A stretch of 64,000 nt of DNA from the NCBI RefSeq assembly GCF_025336545.1, contig NZ_JAODBU010000007.1, positions 1 through 64,000 on the forward strand, given 5' to 3'. Both the position numbers and the translations under genes were made by a program. Numbering within the stretch: the stretch's first letter is position 1; every line of letters begins with the position of its first letter. Below are positions 53,678 through 62,303 of this stretch, one piece after another. The notes beneath the pieces were generated by a model, which did no database searches, had not been told where the DNA came from, and was given only the letters and a program-made list of their open reading frames with translations. The DNA comes from Eubacterium_U album. Its GTDB lineage: Bacteria > Bacillota > Clostridia > Lachnospirales > Lachnospiraceae.

Positions 53678-55444
53678 ATGAGCAAAGGAGTAATTAAGAA
53701 GGTTGCGGGACCTTTAGTTATAGCAGAAGGGATGAGAGATGCCAATATGTTTGACGTTGTAAGAGTAAGTAAAGAACGTCTTATTGGCGAAATCATTGAA
53801 ATGCATGGTGACCAGGCTTCGATTCAGGTATATGAAGAAACAGCAGGACTTGGACCGGGAGAAGAAGTTGAGTCAACAGAAGCACCATTATCTGTAGAAT
53901 TAGGTCCGGGACTTATAGCAAGTATATATGATGGAATTCAAAGACCACTTGATGATATTATGAAAGTGGCAGGAAACAACTTGAAAAGAGGAGTTGAAGT
54001 GCCATCTTTAAAGAGAGAGTTAAAATGGAACTTTGTACCTTGCATGAATGTTGGAGATGAAGTTGAAACAGGAGATGTTATTGGTACTGTAAAAGAAACA
54101 GAAGTTGTAACTCAGAAGATAATGATTCCATATGGAATTAAAGGAAAAATAAAATCAATAACAGCCGGAAATTATACAGTTACAGAGACAGTTGCAGTTG
54201 TAGAGACAAAAGACGGCGATAAAGAAATTACATTAATGCAGAAATGGCCGGTTAGAAAAGGAAGACCATATGCAAAGAAACTTCCACCAACAAAACCATT
54301 GGTAACAGGTCAGAGAGTAGTAGATACATTATTCCCAATTGCAAGAGGCGGTGTAGCAGCAGTTCCGGGACCATTTGGTTCAGGAAAAACAGTAATTCAG
54401 CATCAGTTGGCAAAATGGGCAGAGGCAGATATTGTTGTATACATTGGTTGTGGAGAACGTGGAAATGAGATGACAGATGTACTTAATGAATTTCCGGAAT
54501 TAAAGGACCCAAAGACAGGACGTTCCCTGATGGAGAGAACAGTATTAATAGCAAATACATCAGATATGCCTGTTGCAGCCAGAGAAGCTTCTATTTATAC
54601 AGGAATTACAATTGCTGAGTATTTTAGAGATATGGGATATTCAGTAGCACTTATGGCAGATTCAACTTCAAGATGGGCAGAAGCGCTTCGCGAAATGTCA
54701 GGACGACTTGAAGAAATGCCTGGTGAAGAAGGTTATCCGGCATATTTAGGTTCAAGACTTGCTCAGTTTTATGAAAGAGCAGGTGAGGTTATTTCACTTG
54801 GAAAAGAAGGAAGAGAAGGAGCACTTTCGGTAATTGGAGCTGTATCTCCTCCGGGTGGTGATATTTCAGAACCTGTGTCTCAGGCTACACTTCGTATCGT
54901 AAAGGTATTCTGGGGACTTGATTCAGCATTAGCTTATAAGAGACATTTTCCTGCAATTAACTGGTTAACAAGTTATTCCTTATATGTAGATAATATAGGA
55001 AAATGGTTCGAAGAAAATGTATCAGAAGAATGGCTTAAATTAAGACAGGAGCTTATGAGTCTTTTGCAGGATGAAGCACAGTTGGAAGAAATTGTAAAAA
55101 TGGTAGGTATGGATGCACTTTCAGCACCTGACAGACTAAAAATGGAAGCAACAAGATCAATAAGAGAAGATTTCTTACATCAGAACTCATTCCATGAGAT
55201 TGACACATACACTTCTCTTAATAAGCAATATTTAATGATGAAATTAGTACTTGGATATTATTATGAGGCAAATGAAGCTCTTTCAAATGGTGCTTCAATT
55301 GACAAATTAATAGCACTTCCAATAAGAGAACAAATCGGAAGATTTAAGTATACTAAGGAAGAAGATATTCAGAGTAGATATGATGAAATCTTAAAGGAAC
55401 TTGAAATTCAGGTTGCAGGAGCATTTGATAAGGAGGACTTCTAA
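53678..55444 (+). CDS. ntpA: V/A-type ATPase catalytic subunit A
   Basis: A 588-aa catalytic subunit with Walker A GPFGSGKTVIQHQ, the bulge-domain insertion typical of A/V-type subunits, and Walker B VALMADSTSRWAEALRE. An in-frame GTG at 53648 is possible, but AAGGAG precedes the ATG at 53678, which begins MSKGVIKKVAGPLV as in the family. Its stop is one base before the ATG of subunit B. Confidence 0.98.
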   Translation: MSKGVIKKVAGPLVIAEGMRDANMFDVVRVSKERLIGEIIEMHGDQASIQVYEETAGLGPGEEVESTEAPLSVELGPGLIASIYDGIQRPLDDIMKVAGNNLKRGVEVPSLKRELKWNFVPCMNVGDEVETGDVIGTVKETEVVTQKIMIPYGIKGKIKSITAGNYTVTETVAVVETKDGDKEITLMQKWPVRKGRPYAKKLPPTKPLVTGQRVVDTLFPIARGGVAAVPGPFGSGKTVIQHQLAKWAEADIVVYIGCGERGNEMTDVLNEFPELKDPKTGRSLMERTVLIANTSDMPVAAREASIYTGITIAEYFRDMGYSVALMADSTSRWAEALREMSGRLEEMPGEEGYPAYLGSRLAQFYERAGEVISLGKEGREGALSVIGAVSPPGGDISEPVSQATLRIVKVFWGLDSALAYKRHFPAINWLTSYSLYVDNIGKWFEENVSEEWLKLRQELMSLLQDEAQLEEIVKMVGMDALSAPDRLKMEATRSIREDFLHQNSFHEIDTYTSLNKQYLMMKLVLGYYYEANEALSNGASIDKLIALPIREQIGRFKYTKEEDIQSRYDEILKELEIQVAGAFDKEDF

Positions 55445-55445
55445 T

Positions 55446-56819
55446 ATGGCAAAGGAATATAGAACAATTCAGGAAGTAGCAGGTCCTTTGATGCTTGTTA
55501 GGGACGTAGAAAATGTTACTTACGATGAACTTGGAGAAATAGAACTTGCAAATGGTGAAACAAGACGTTGTAAAGTGCTTGAAATAGATGGCAAAAATGC
55601 ACTGGTACAGTTATTTGAAAGTTCTACTGGAATTAACCTTTCAAACAGTAAAGTAAGATTTTTAGGTCGAAGCATGGAACTTGGCGTTTCGGAAGATATG
55701 CTTGGAAGAGTATTTGACGGATTAGGTAACCCAATAGATGACGGACCCGCAATTCTTCCGGAAGAGAGAAGAGATATTAATGGTGTACCTATGAATCCGG
55801 CAGCAAGAAATTACCCTTCAGAATTTATTGAAACAGGAATTTCAGCAATTGATGGATTAAACACATTAGTAAGAGGACAGAAATTGCCAATTTTCTCAGC
55901 TTCAGGTCTTCCACATGCACAGTTAGCAGCGCAGATTGCAAGACAGGCAAAGGTAAAAGGAAAAGATGAACAGTTCGCCGTAGTATTTGCAGCTATGGGT
56001 ATAACATTTGAAGAGGCAAATTATTTTATAGATAGTTTCAAAGAAACAGGAGCGATTGATAGAACAGTATTGTTTATAAATTTAGCAAATGACCCGGCTG
56101 TTGAACGTATTGCCACACCGAAAATGGCATTGACTGCAGCAGAATATCTTGCATTTGAAAAAGGAATGCATGTACTTGTAATTCTTACGGATATTACTAA
56201 CTATGCAGATGCTTTAAGAGAAATTTCTGCAGCAAGAAAAGAAGTTCCGGGACGTAGAGGATATCCGGGATATATGTATACTGATTTGGCAACAATGTAT
56301 GAAAGAGCAGGACGTCAGAGAGGTAAAGACGGTAGCGTAACAATGATTCCTATTCTTACAATGCCTGAAGATGATAAGACACATCCAATTCCTGACCTTA
56401 CAGGATATATAACTGAAGGACAGATTATTTTAAGCCGTGAGCTTTACAGAAAAGGCATTCAGCCACCAATAGATGTTCTTCCATCGCTTTCAAGACTTAA
56501 AGATAAAGGCATTGGGGAAGGAAAAACAAGAGCAGATCATTCAAATGTAATGAACCAGTTGTTCTCAGCATATGCAAGAGGTAAGGATGCTAAAGAACTG
56601 ATGGTTATTTTAGGTGAGGCAGCACTTTCAGAAACAGACAGAATTTATGCAAAATTTGCTGATGAATTTGAAAAGAAGTATGTATCACAGGGATACCAGT
56701 CAGACAGAAGCATTGAGGAAACAATGGATATAGGATGGGAATTGCTTAATATTTTGCCTCGTGCAGAACTTAAACGTATTGATGATAAATATCTTGATAT
56801 GTATTACAAAGAAAAATAA
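55446..56819 (+). CDS. ntpB: V/A-type ATPase regulatory subunit B
   Basis: A 457-aa nucleotide-binding but non-catalytic subunit. It has the F1-alpha/beta-like fold, FSASGLPHAQLAAQIARQA instead of a full Walker A, and VPGRRGYPGYMYTDLATMYERAGR. AAGGAGG nine bases before the ATG at 55446 and the MAKEYRTIQEVAGP start select it over an earlier frame opening. Confidence 0.98.
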   Translation: MAKEYRTIQEVAGPLMLVRDVENVTYDELGEIELANGETRRCKVLEIDGKNALVQLFESSTGINLSNSKVRFLGRSMELGVSEDMLGRVFDGLGNPIDDGPAILPEERRDINGVPMNPAARNYPSEFIETGISAIDGLNTLVRGQKLPIFSASGLPHAQLAAQIARQAKVKGKDEQFAVVFAAMGITFEEANYFIDSFKETGAIDRTVLFINLANDPAVERIATPKMALTAAEYLAFEKGMHVLVILTDITNYADALREISAARKEVPGRRGYPGYMYTDLATMYERAGRQRGKDGSVTMIPILTMPEDDKTHPIPDLTGYITEGQIILSRELYRKGIQPPIDVLPSLSRLKDKGIGEGKTRADHSNVMNQLFSAYARGKDAKELMVILGEAALSETDRIYAKFADEFEKKYVSQGYQSDRSIEETMDIGWELLNILPRAELKRIDDKYLDMYYKEK

Positions 56820-56856
56820 GTGATACAAAAAAGCGTTTAGAAAGCGAGGTGAGAGA

Positions 56857-57513
56857 ATGGCAAACACTCAGGTTAATCCTACAAGAATGGAATTGACGAA
56901 ACAGAAGAAGAAACTTGTATCTGCAGTAAAGGGACATAAACTTTTAAAAGATAAAAGAGATGAGCTTATGAGACAGTTTTTGGATTTGGCAAGGGAAAAT
57001 ATGGAACTTAGACTAAAGGTTGAGGAATCCATAAAAAAGGCAAATACAATTTTTGTTGTTGCTAAGGCGGGAATGAATACTGAAACATTAACAACGGCTT
57101 TAATGGCAACAAAGCAAAAACTTGAACTAAATGTAGATAAGAAAAATATAATGAGTGTAGATATTCCGGTATATTCCGTTAAATCTAAGACAGCTAATCC
57201 AAATGACATATATTCTTATGGATTTGCATTTACAACAGGAGACTTAGATGATGCAGTCACATCTCTCGCAGATATCAGAGAAGATATGGTACGATTAGCA
57301 CAGATTGAAAAATCATGTCAGTTGCTTTCAAGTGAAATCGAGAAAACAAGAAGAAGAGTTAATGCCTTAGAACATGTTATAATTCCTGAGGCACAGAAAA
57401 ATATAAAGTATATTACTATGAAATTAGATGAAAATGAACGAAGCACACAGATTCGATTAATGAAAGTAAAAGATATGATGTTAGAGGAAGCACATCATTA
57501 TAAAGAAAAATAA
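56857..57513 (+). CDS. ntpD: V/A-type ATPase subunit D (central shaft)
   Basis: A 218-aa protein of two long helices. It begins NPTRMELTKQKKKLVSAVKG and ends with RRVNALEHVIIPEAQKNIKYI, the family signature. It rotates inside A3B3. Last gene of the H-I-K-E-C-F-A-B-D operon, followed by a large hairpin. Confidence 0.96.
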   Translation: MANTQVNPTRMELTKQKKKLVSAVKGHKLLKDKRDELMRQFLDLARENMELRLKVEESIKKANTIFVVAKAGMNTETLTTALMATKQKLELNVDKKNIMSVDIPVYSVKSKTANPNDIYSYGFAFTTGDLDDAVTSLADIREDMVRLAQIEKSCQLLSSEIEKTRRRVNALEHVIIPEAQKNIKYITMKLDENERSTQIRLMKVKDMMLEEAHHYKEK

Positions 57514-57528
57514 ATATAGTTATTTTAT

Positions 57529-57628
57529 GTAGCGGACAAATGGAATTTTGTTTTACATCAAAAAATAAATACTAAAATTATGTAAGGTTACTTTTAGTGA
57601 TGTAAGATAAATTTGTTCGCTACTTTTT
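57529..57628 (+). terminator. Nested 95-bp hairpin ending the V-ATPase operon (possible MITE-like element)
   Basis: The outer arms GTAGCGGACAAAT (57529-57541) and ATTTGTTCGCTAC (57611-57623) pair with one G-U. Inside, TTACATCA pairs with TGATGTAA, and ACTAAAA (57571-57577) pairs with TTTTAGT (57592-57598). Six Ts follow the outer arm, so it can terminate. The terminal inverted repeats also recall a miniature transposable element. Confidence 0.7.
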
Positions 57629-57838
57629 TATTTATGGACTATAAAACAGATACTATGCGTGTGATGATCATAGTTTTAACAAACTATTAAAACGAAAAGC
57701 AATAGTAGAGAGAGTAAGGCTTTTACTTGACAGTTATGATTTTTTAAAATATCATATATAAAGTAAAAGATTATTGGGGATATTAAGCCTGACAATAGTG
57801 TATGAATTACTTGATTTTTGAGACAAAAGGAGGCAGAA
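57629..57838 (+). promoter_or_regulatory. Promoter region of the polysaccharide-regulation operon
   Basis: TTGACA (57727-57732), 17-bp spacer, TATCAT (57750-57755). The leader is about 75 nt before the PHP phosphatase ATG. No other feature was seen in this gap. Confidence 0.75.
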
Positions 57839-58555
57839 ATGATTGATTTTCATTCTCATGTATTGCCTGGTATAGATGATGGAAGCAGTTGCGAGGAGGA
57901 ATCACTTGACATGCTTCGTATAGCAAAGAGTCAAGGAGTTATTACAATGTTAGCAACTCCTCATTTTTATGCTCAAAATAATTCAGTCGGACATTTCCTA
58001 AAAGACAGAGAAAAGTCATTTAATAAATTAAAAGCATGTACCGAATACATGAAAGATGATGCGTATCCTGCTATAAAGCTTGGAGCTGAGGTGTGTTATT
58101 TTAATGGAATAGGACAGGCAAGAGAATTGGAAAAACTGTGTATAGAAGATACAGATGCGATTCTACTCGAGCTTCCTTTCACACAATGGAACAAATTTGT
58201 TTTGCAGGATGTCATAATGCTGATGGAAGAGAGACGTCTTACGGTTATTTTGGCACATATAGAAAGATTTTATGCTTTTCAGACAAGGAAAAAAATTTGG
58301 AAGGAAATGCTTGAATTACCTGTTATTTTCCAGGTGAATGCAGATTTTCATGACAATAGAAAGAAAAGAAAAGTCGTAAAAAAGTTAATAGAAAATGATA
58401 AACCTCTTATTTTAGGAAGTGATTGTCATAATGTTGAGAACCGAAAACCAAATCTTATAAGCGGATATGATTATATATCAGATAAATATGGTAAAAAGAT
58501 GGTTGAACAAATAGATAATCTGGGAAGAGAAGTGCTTGGATTTGATACTAAATAA
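57839..58555 (+). CDS. CpsB/YwqE-type PHP-family tyrosine-protein phosphatase
   Basis: A 238-aa manganese-dependent PHP-fold phosphatase starting MIDFHSHVLPGIDDGS, with further metal ligands in ATPHFY, GAEVCYF, LAHIERF and GSDCHN. It is expected to dephosphorylate the BY-kinase encoded three genes later. AAAGGAGG before the ATG at 57839 selects it over an earlier in-frame ATG. Confidence 0.92.
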   Translation: MIDFHSHVLPGIDDGSSCEEESLDMLRIAKSQGVITMLATPHFYAQNNSVGHFLKDREKSFNKLKACTEYMKDDAYPAIKLGAEVCYFNGIGQARELEKLCIEDTDAILLELPFTQWNKFVLQDVIMLMEERRLTVILAHIERFYAFQTRKKIWKEMLELPVIFQVNADFHDNRKKRKVVKKLIENDKPLILGSDCHNVENRKPNLISGYDYISDKYGKKMVEQIDNLGREVLGFDTK

Positions 58556-58576
58556 AATTGATAGGGTGTTAATCAA

Positions 58577-59617
58577 ATGAAAAAGAAAAGAAAAAAATAC
58601 ATAAAAATTGTTGCAGGTATATTGATATTCATATTATTTATTATAGCTTTTGGATATGGACTCCAGTATATTGATAATAAGACGGAAAAGACGAATGTTT
58701 CGGATGAGGATTCTATTAATGACTGGAATGTTCAGGTCGCAAGAGGAAAAATAAAGCTTAATAAGAAAAAATATGATTATTATCATGATTTTGAAAATTA
58801 CCTTCTTATTGGAACAGATGCTTCAGGAAATGATGGAGAAGGCGATGAATATCAGGGCAGTATGGCAGATTTTTTAATGCTTGTTATTGTTGATAAAACA
58901 GATGGAACTTATAGTTTTCTGCAATTTAACAGAGATACCATGACAGAGATATCATTAATTAATCATGAAGGAAAAGGTGCAGCAACGGCAACTCTTCAGT
59001 TATGTACGGCACATTGGTATGGTGGAAATAAAGAACAAGGCTGTAAGAATACAGTAAAAGCCGTAAAGAAATTATTAGGTGGTATGGAAATTAATGGCTA
59101 TTATGAACTTAACATGAGTGAAATTCCTACACTTAATCAAATTGTCGGTGGAGTTACAGTAACATTAGAAGAAGATTTTACAGACAAATATCCTGAAATG
59201 AAAAAAGGAGCAACATTACAACTTACTGATGATGAAGCATACGCTTATGTACATGACAGATATGGTGTTGGTGATGAAGAAAATGCATCAAGAATGAAGC
59301 GACAACAACAGTATATGACAGGTTTCTTCAAAAAATTACAGGATAAAATTAAGTCAGACAGTAATTATACAACAGATATATTTAATCAGTTGCAGGATAA
59401 GGCAACAACAGATATAACAATTGGAACAATATCTAATATAAGCAATATATTTGCAAGTGGAACAAATAAGGGGATATATGAATTACAGGGAGAATCAAAG
59501 GTTGGCCAGGCACTGGGAGATAATCTTGATCATATTGAATTTTATGTAGATAAAGATTCTATGGTTACAACTATGGAGGATTTATTTGGAATAAAGGAAC
59601 ATAACAACAAGGAGTAA
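58577..59617 (+). CDS. LytR-CpsA-Psr family cell-wall glycopolymer ligase
   Basis: A 346-aa membrane-anchored protein: a basic N-terminus, one membrane helix (~8-28), then an LCP domain with YLLIGTDAS, FLQFNRDTMTEI (catalytic-region Arg and Asp) and an Arg pair near ASRMKRQQQY. LCP proteins attach polyprenyl-linked glycopolymers to peptidoglycan. Between the phosphatase and the Wzz-like gene it belongs to the capsule or exopolysaccharide regulation set. Confidence 0.9.
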   Translation: MKKKRKKYIKIVAGILIFILFIIAFGYGLQYIDNKTEKTNVSDEDSINDWNVQVARGKIKLNKKKYDYYHDFENYLLIGTDASGNDGEGDEYQGSMADFLMLVIVDKTDGTYSFLQFNRDTMTEISLINHEGKGAATATLQLCTAHWYGGNKEQGCKNTVKAVKKLLGGMEINGYYELNMSEIPTLNQIVGGVTVTLEEDFTDKYPEMKKGATLQLTDDEAYAYVHDRYGVGDEENASRMKRQQQYMTGFFKKLQDKIKSDSNYTTDIFNQLQDKATTDITIGTISNISNIFASGTNKGIYELQGESKVGQALGDNLDHIEFYVDKDSMVTTMEDLFGIKEHNNKE

Positions 59618-59629
59618 AGGAAAGAAAAA

Positions 59630-60397
59630 ATGAAACAACAGGTAGATAATATTAATATGAATGAAAAAGAAGATGAAGTAGAAATTAATCTTTTAGACTT
59701 ATTCAACTATTATCGTAAAAAGATTATTTTTATCATAATTGGTTTTGTAGTTGGAGCTATATTAGCAGGTCTTGGAACAAAATTTTTAATAACACCAAAG
59801 TACACTGCTACAGCTAAAGTATATATGGTATCTGCATCAAATAATTCAGTAGTTAATTTGGCAGACTTAAGTATTGGTACTTCATTGTCGGAAGATTATG
59901 CGGAATTATTGCATGTACGTCCTATAATAGAAGCAGTAAGCAAGGAAAATGATTTAGGATATTCATATGAACAGCTTAACGGAATGATTAGTATTTCTAC
60001 AGTAGAAGATACACGTATTTTGAAAATAGCAGCTGTTAGCACTAAACCAAAGGAAGCTAAGATTATAGCGAATGCATTGGCTGAAAAGGCAGTTACTGAA
60101 ATTCCTAAATTAATGGGAACTACAGCACCAAATATTGCAGAAAGAGCAATTACACCTAAATTTAAAAGTTCACCAAGTCTTAAGAAGAATACAATGCTGG
60201 GAGCACTTGGAGGGATGGTTTTAGTATTAGCAGTATTGACATTCTTATTTATTACTGATGATACAATTAAGACAGAAGAAGATATTGAAAAATATTTGGG
60301 AATTATTCCATTAACTGTTATTCCTGATGGAAATGTGAAATATGGTTCATATAGCAATTATGCAAAAGGAAAAAAAGATTATACACCGAAAAAATAA
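59630..60397 (+). CDS. Wzz/CpsC-like polysaccharide chain-length and kinase-activating protein
   Basis: A 255-aa protein with two membrane helices (~33-53 and ~195-215) flanking an extracytoplasmic domain (PKYTATAKVYMVS). The cytoplasmic tail (~216-255) would activate the separate BY-kinase encoded next, the usual arrangement in Firmicutes. AAGGAG precedes the ATG closely. Confidence 0.92.
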   Translation: MKQQVDNINMNEKEDEVEINLLDLFNYYRKKIIFIIIGFVVGAILAGLGTKFLITPKYTATAKVYMVSASNNSVVNLADLSIGTSLSEDYAELLHVRPIIEAVSKENDLGYSYEQLNGMISISTVEDTRILKIAAVSTKPKEAKIIANALAEKAVTEIPKLMGTTAPNIAERAITPKFKSSPSLKKNTMLGALGGMVLVLAVLTFLFITDDTIKTEEDIEKYLGIIPLTVIPDGNVKYGSYSNYAKGKKDYTPKK

Positions 60398-60415
60398 GCT
60401 TGAGGAGAAAGTAAA

Positions 60416-61099
60416 ATGAATAAAATTAAAATGGATTCAATACAGGAACTTCCTTATGCTGTAGAAGAATCAATAAACCGTCTTCGTATAAATGTCAGCT
60501 TTTTAGGAAATGAAATAAAGAAAATTATGGTTGTAAGTACATTGCCAAATGAAGGTAAAAGTTTTGTTACAATGCAGATGTGGAAACAGATGGCTAATGC
60601 CGGAATTAAGTCAGTGTTAGTTGATGCTGATATGAGAAATTCAGTATTAGTGAAGAAAAATGATATGGAGCGTCAGGATGGGAAAGAAATGAAAGGTCTT
60701 GTAAATTATCTTGCAGAAGATTTTTCTCTAGATGAAGTTATATATGAAAGTCCTTTTGAAAATGGATACATTATTCCAAATGTAGAAAATATAATTAATC
60801 CATCAATGTTACTTGAAAGTGACAAATTTGGAAATATGTTAAATGAACTTTCAAAAGATTACAGATATGTATTTGTAGATGCACCACCACTAGGACTTGT
60901 TTCAGATGCTGAAAAAATTGGAAGCATGTGTGATGGAGCGATTCTTGTTATAAGAAGTGGAGAAATCACAAGAGCAGAAGTTAAGAATTCAATAAAACAG
61001 CTTGAAAGATCAGGATGTAAAATATTAGGAGTGGTTTTAAACCGTGCAACAGATTTGAAAAATAAATACAGTAAACAGAAATATTATAGTGGTAAATAG
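60416..61099 (+). CDS. CpsD/CapB-type bacterial tyrosine kinase
   Basis: A 227-aa BY-kinase. It has Walker A STLPNEGKSF (K48), Walker A' VLVDADMR and Walker B YVFVDAPPLG. The C-terminus has a short Tyr cluster (KYSKQKYYSGK), the autophosphorylation target. It acts with the preceding Wzz-like adaptor and the PHP phosphatase to control glycan polymerisation and export. No glycosyltransferase or polymerase gene follows in the window. Confidence 0.93.
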   Translation: MNKIKMDSIQELPYAVEESINRLRINVSFLGNEIKKIMVVSTLPNEGKSFVTMQMWKQMANAGIKSVLVDADMRNSVLVKKNDMERQDGKEMKGLVNYLAEDFSLDEVIYESPFENGYIIPNVENIINPSMLLESDKFGNMLNELSKDYRYVFVDAPPLGLVSDAEKIGSMCDGAILVIRSGEITRAEVKNSIKQLERSGCKILGVVLNRATDLKNKYSKQKYYSGK

Positions 61100-61202
61100 T
61101 AATGATTTATAATACTAAGGAAAAATCTATTAATAATACACAATATTTATGTATAAATTTTACCGAAAATGTCAAAAATATATAGTTTTATATAAAAAGG
61201 TA

Positions 61203-61231
61203 TTTAAAAAGACACTCTTTAGTAGTATAAT
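61203..61231 (+). promoter_or_regulatory. Promoter of the LRR-like protein gene
   Basis: TTTAAA (61203-61208), 17-bp spacer, TATAAT (61226-61231). The expected start near 61238 gives a ~110-nt leader. Confidence 0.65.
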
Positions 61232-61241
61232 GTGCCTATGG

Positions 61242-61324
61242 TGAGCTTTTATGATTGTAAAAAGTTTGCTATAGGGCAATCGACTTGGCTTTGGTCGATG
61301 TTGCGAATTAATAAATAAAGCTCA
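61242..61324 (+). ncRNA. Structured 5' leader, possible cis-regulatory RNA
   Basis: The outer stem TGAGCTTT (61242-61249) pairs with AAAGCTCA (61317-61324). Inside, GCAATCGAC pairs with GTCGATGTTGC with a small bulge around an 8-nt loop (TTGGCTTT), with AT-rich joins. It lies between promoter and ribosome-binding site. It matches no riboswitch class I can recognise. Confidence 0.5.
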
Positions 61325-61348
61325 ATAGAGGACAGGAGGAACTTAATA

Positions 61349-61900
61349 ATGATGAAGAAGTTATTGAAAGAAGTTGCTGTATTAGCAATGGCAGCAGTAG
61401 TAGCAGTTAGTTCAGTTTCAGGAGTACAGGCAGCAGTTGCTAGTCCAACAGTAAGTGTTGTACCGGTTGATAAGAAGAACGTTGCAGCTACAGATGGTAA
61501 CAATGTAGATACAAAGGCTGATGGAACAGCTGAGGTTAACAATGTTACAGTTAGTAAGAATATAGCTACAGTACCTGCTACAGTAACAGTTGATGGGGTA
61601 ACTTACACAGTAACAGTAATTAAGGCTAAAGCATTTGCTAAGACAGCAAAGAAAGCTAAACAGATTGTAATTCCAGCTACAGTTAAGAGAGTTAACAAGA
61701 TGGGATTCACAGGAGCTAAGAAAGTAAAGAAGATTATTGTTAAAGGAACAAAGAGCTTCACAGTAAAGAAAGGTGCTTTCAAGGGATTAAATTCAGCTAA
61801 GATTACAGTTAAAGTTAATAAGAAGATGAAAGCTAAAGAATTCAAGAAATTAAAGAAGAATTTAAAGAAAGCCGGATTCAAGGGAAAAGTTACAAAATAA
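61349..61900 (+). CDS. Secreted Lys-rich leucine-rich-repeat-like protein
   Basis: A 183-aa exported protein. A signal peptide ends in VQA (26-28). Residues ~65-150 have LRR_5/BspA-like repeats (IKAKAFAKTAKKAKQIVIP, then MGFTGAKKVKKIIVKG, then GAFKGLNSAKITVKV). The C-terminal ~35 residues are mostly Lys with Ala/Gly/Leu, so the mature protein is very basic. No sortase motif or anchor. AGGAGG precedes two adjacent ATGs. A terminator separates it from the PqqD gene. A surface-binding role is guessed; it could also relate to the transporter that follows. Confidence 0.7.
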   Translation: MMKKLLKEVAVLAMAAVVAVSSVSGVQAAVASPTVSVVPVDKKNVAATDGNNVDTKADGTAEVNNVTVSKNIATVPATVTVDGVTYTVTVIKAKAFAKTAKKAKQIVIPATVKRVNKMGFTGAKKVKKIIVKGTKSFTVKKGAFKGLNSAKITVKVNKKMKAKEFKKLKKNLKKAGFKGKVTK

Positions 61901-61912
61901 TAATAATTACAT

Positions 61913-61949
61913 AAAGAAAAGGAGCTTTGAAAGCTCCTTTTCTTTTTAT
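61913..61949 (+). terminator. Terminator after the LRR-like gene
   Basis: A 15-bp stem (61913-61927 with 61931-61945) with loop TGA, ending in TTTTT. Only ~15 bp separate it from the next ATG, so PqqD/ABC expression would need read-through. Confidence 0.85.
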
Positions 61950-61963
61950 AGAAGGAGAATGAA

Positions 61964-62227
61964 ATGAAGATAAAAGAAGGGTTTATTTTAAGAAAAGTAG
62001 GAGGAAGTAACGTAATTGTTCCTACAGGAAATGAGACAAACGAATTTAATGGAATGATAACAACAAATGATACAGGTGCATTTATATTTGAGAAATTACA
62101 AAGTGGAATGAATAGTGATGAAATAGTCAAAACGATAACTGAAGAGTTTGAAATAGACAGTGAAACTGCAACGAAGGACGTAGAAAAATTCATTGAGAAA
62201 ATGAAAGACGCAAATATATTTGAATAG
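61964..62227 (+). CDS. PqqD family protein (RiPP recognition element)
   Basis: An 87-aa stand-alone PqqD-like domain: an N-terminal three-strand beta part (FILRKVGGSNVIVP) and a helical C-terminal part (FIFEKLQSGMNSDEIVKTI...). The ITTNDTGAFIFE segment fits the family's N-x-x-(A/G)-x-x-I/L motif. Such domains bind precursor peptide leaders in RiPP biosynthesis, including lasso peptide B1 and PQQ pathways. AAGGAG precedes the ATG. A peptide-exporter-like ABC gene follows 76 bp later. Confidence 0.85.
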   Translation: MKIKEGFILRKVGGSNVIVPTGNETNEFNGMITTNDTGAFIFEKLQSGMNSDEIVKTITEEFEIDSETATKDVEKFIEKMKDANIFE

Positions 62228-62303
62228 TTATTCTGGCAAAAAAAGGGATAACTGATTACAAATATATTATTTATAATAATAGAGAAAGAATTTGATTTAG
62301 ATA

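Noticed and set aside
61603..62193. 196-aa minus-strand frame opposite the LRR-like and PqqD genes
   Set aside because: It arises from reading Lys-rich codons on the other strand, giving Phe/Leu runs, and it crosses a terminator and two supported genes.
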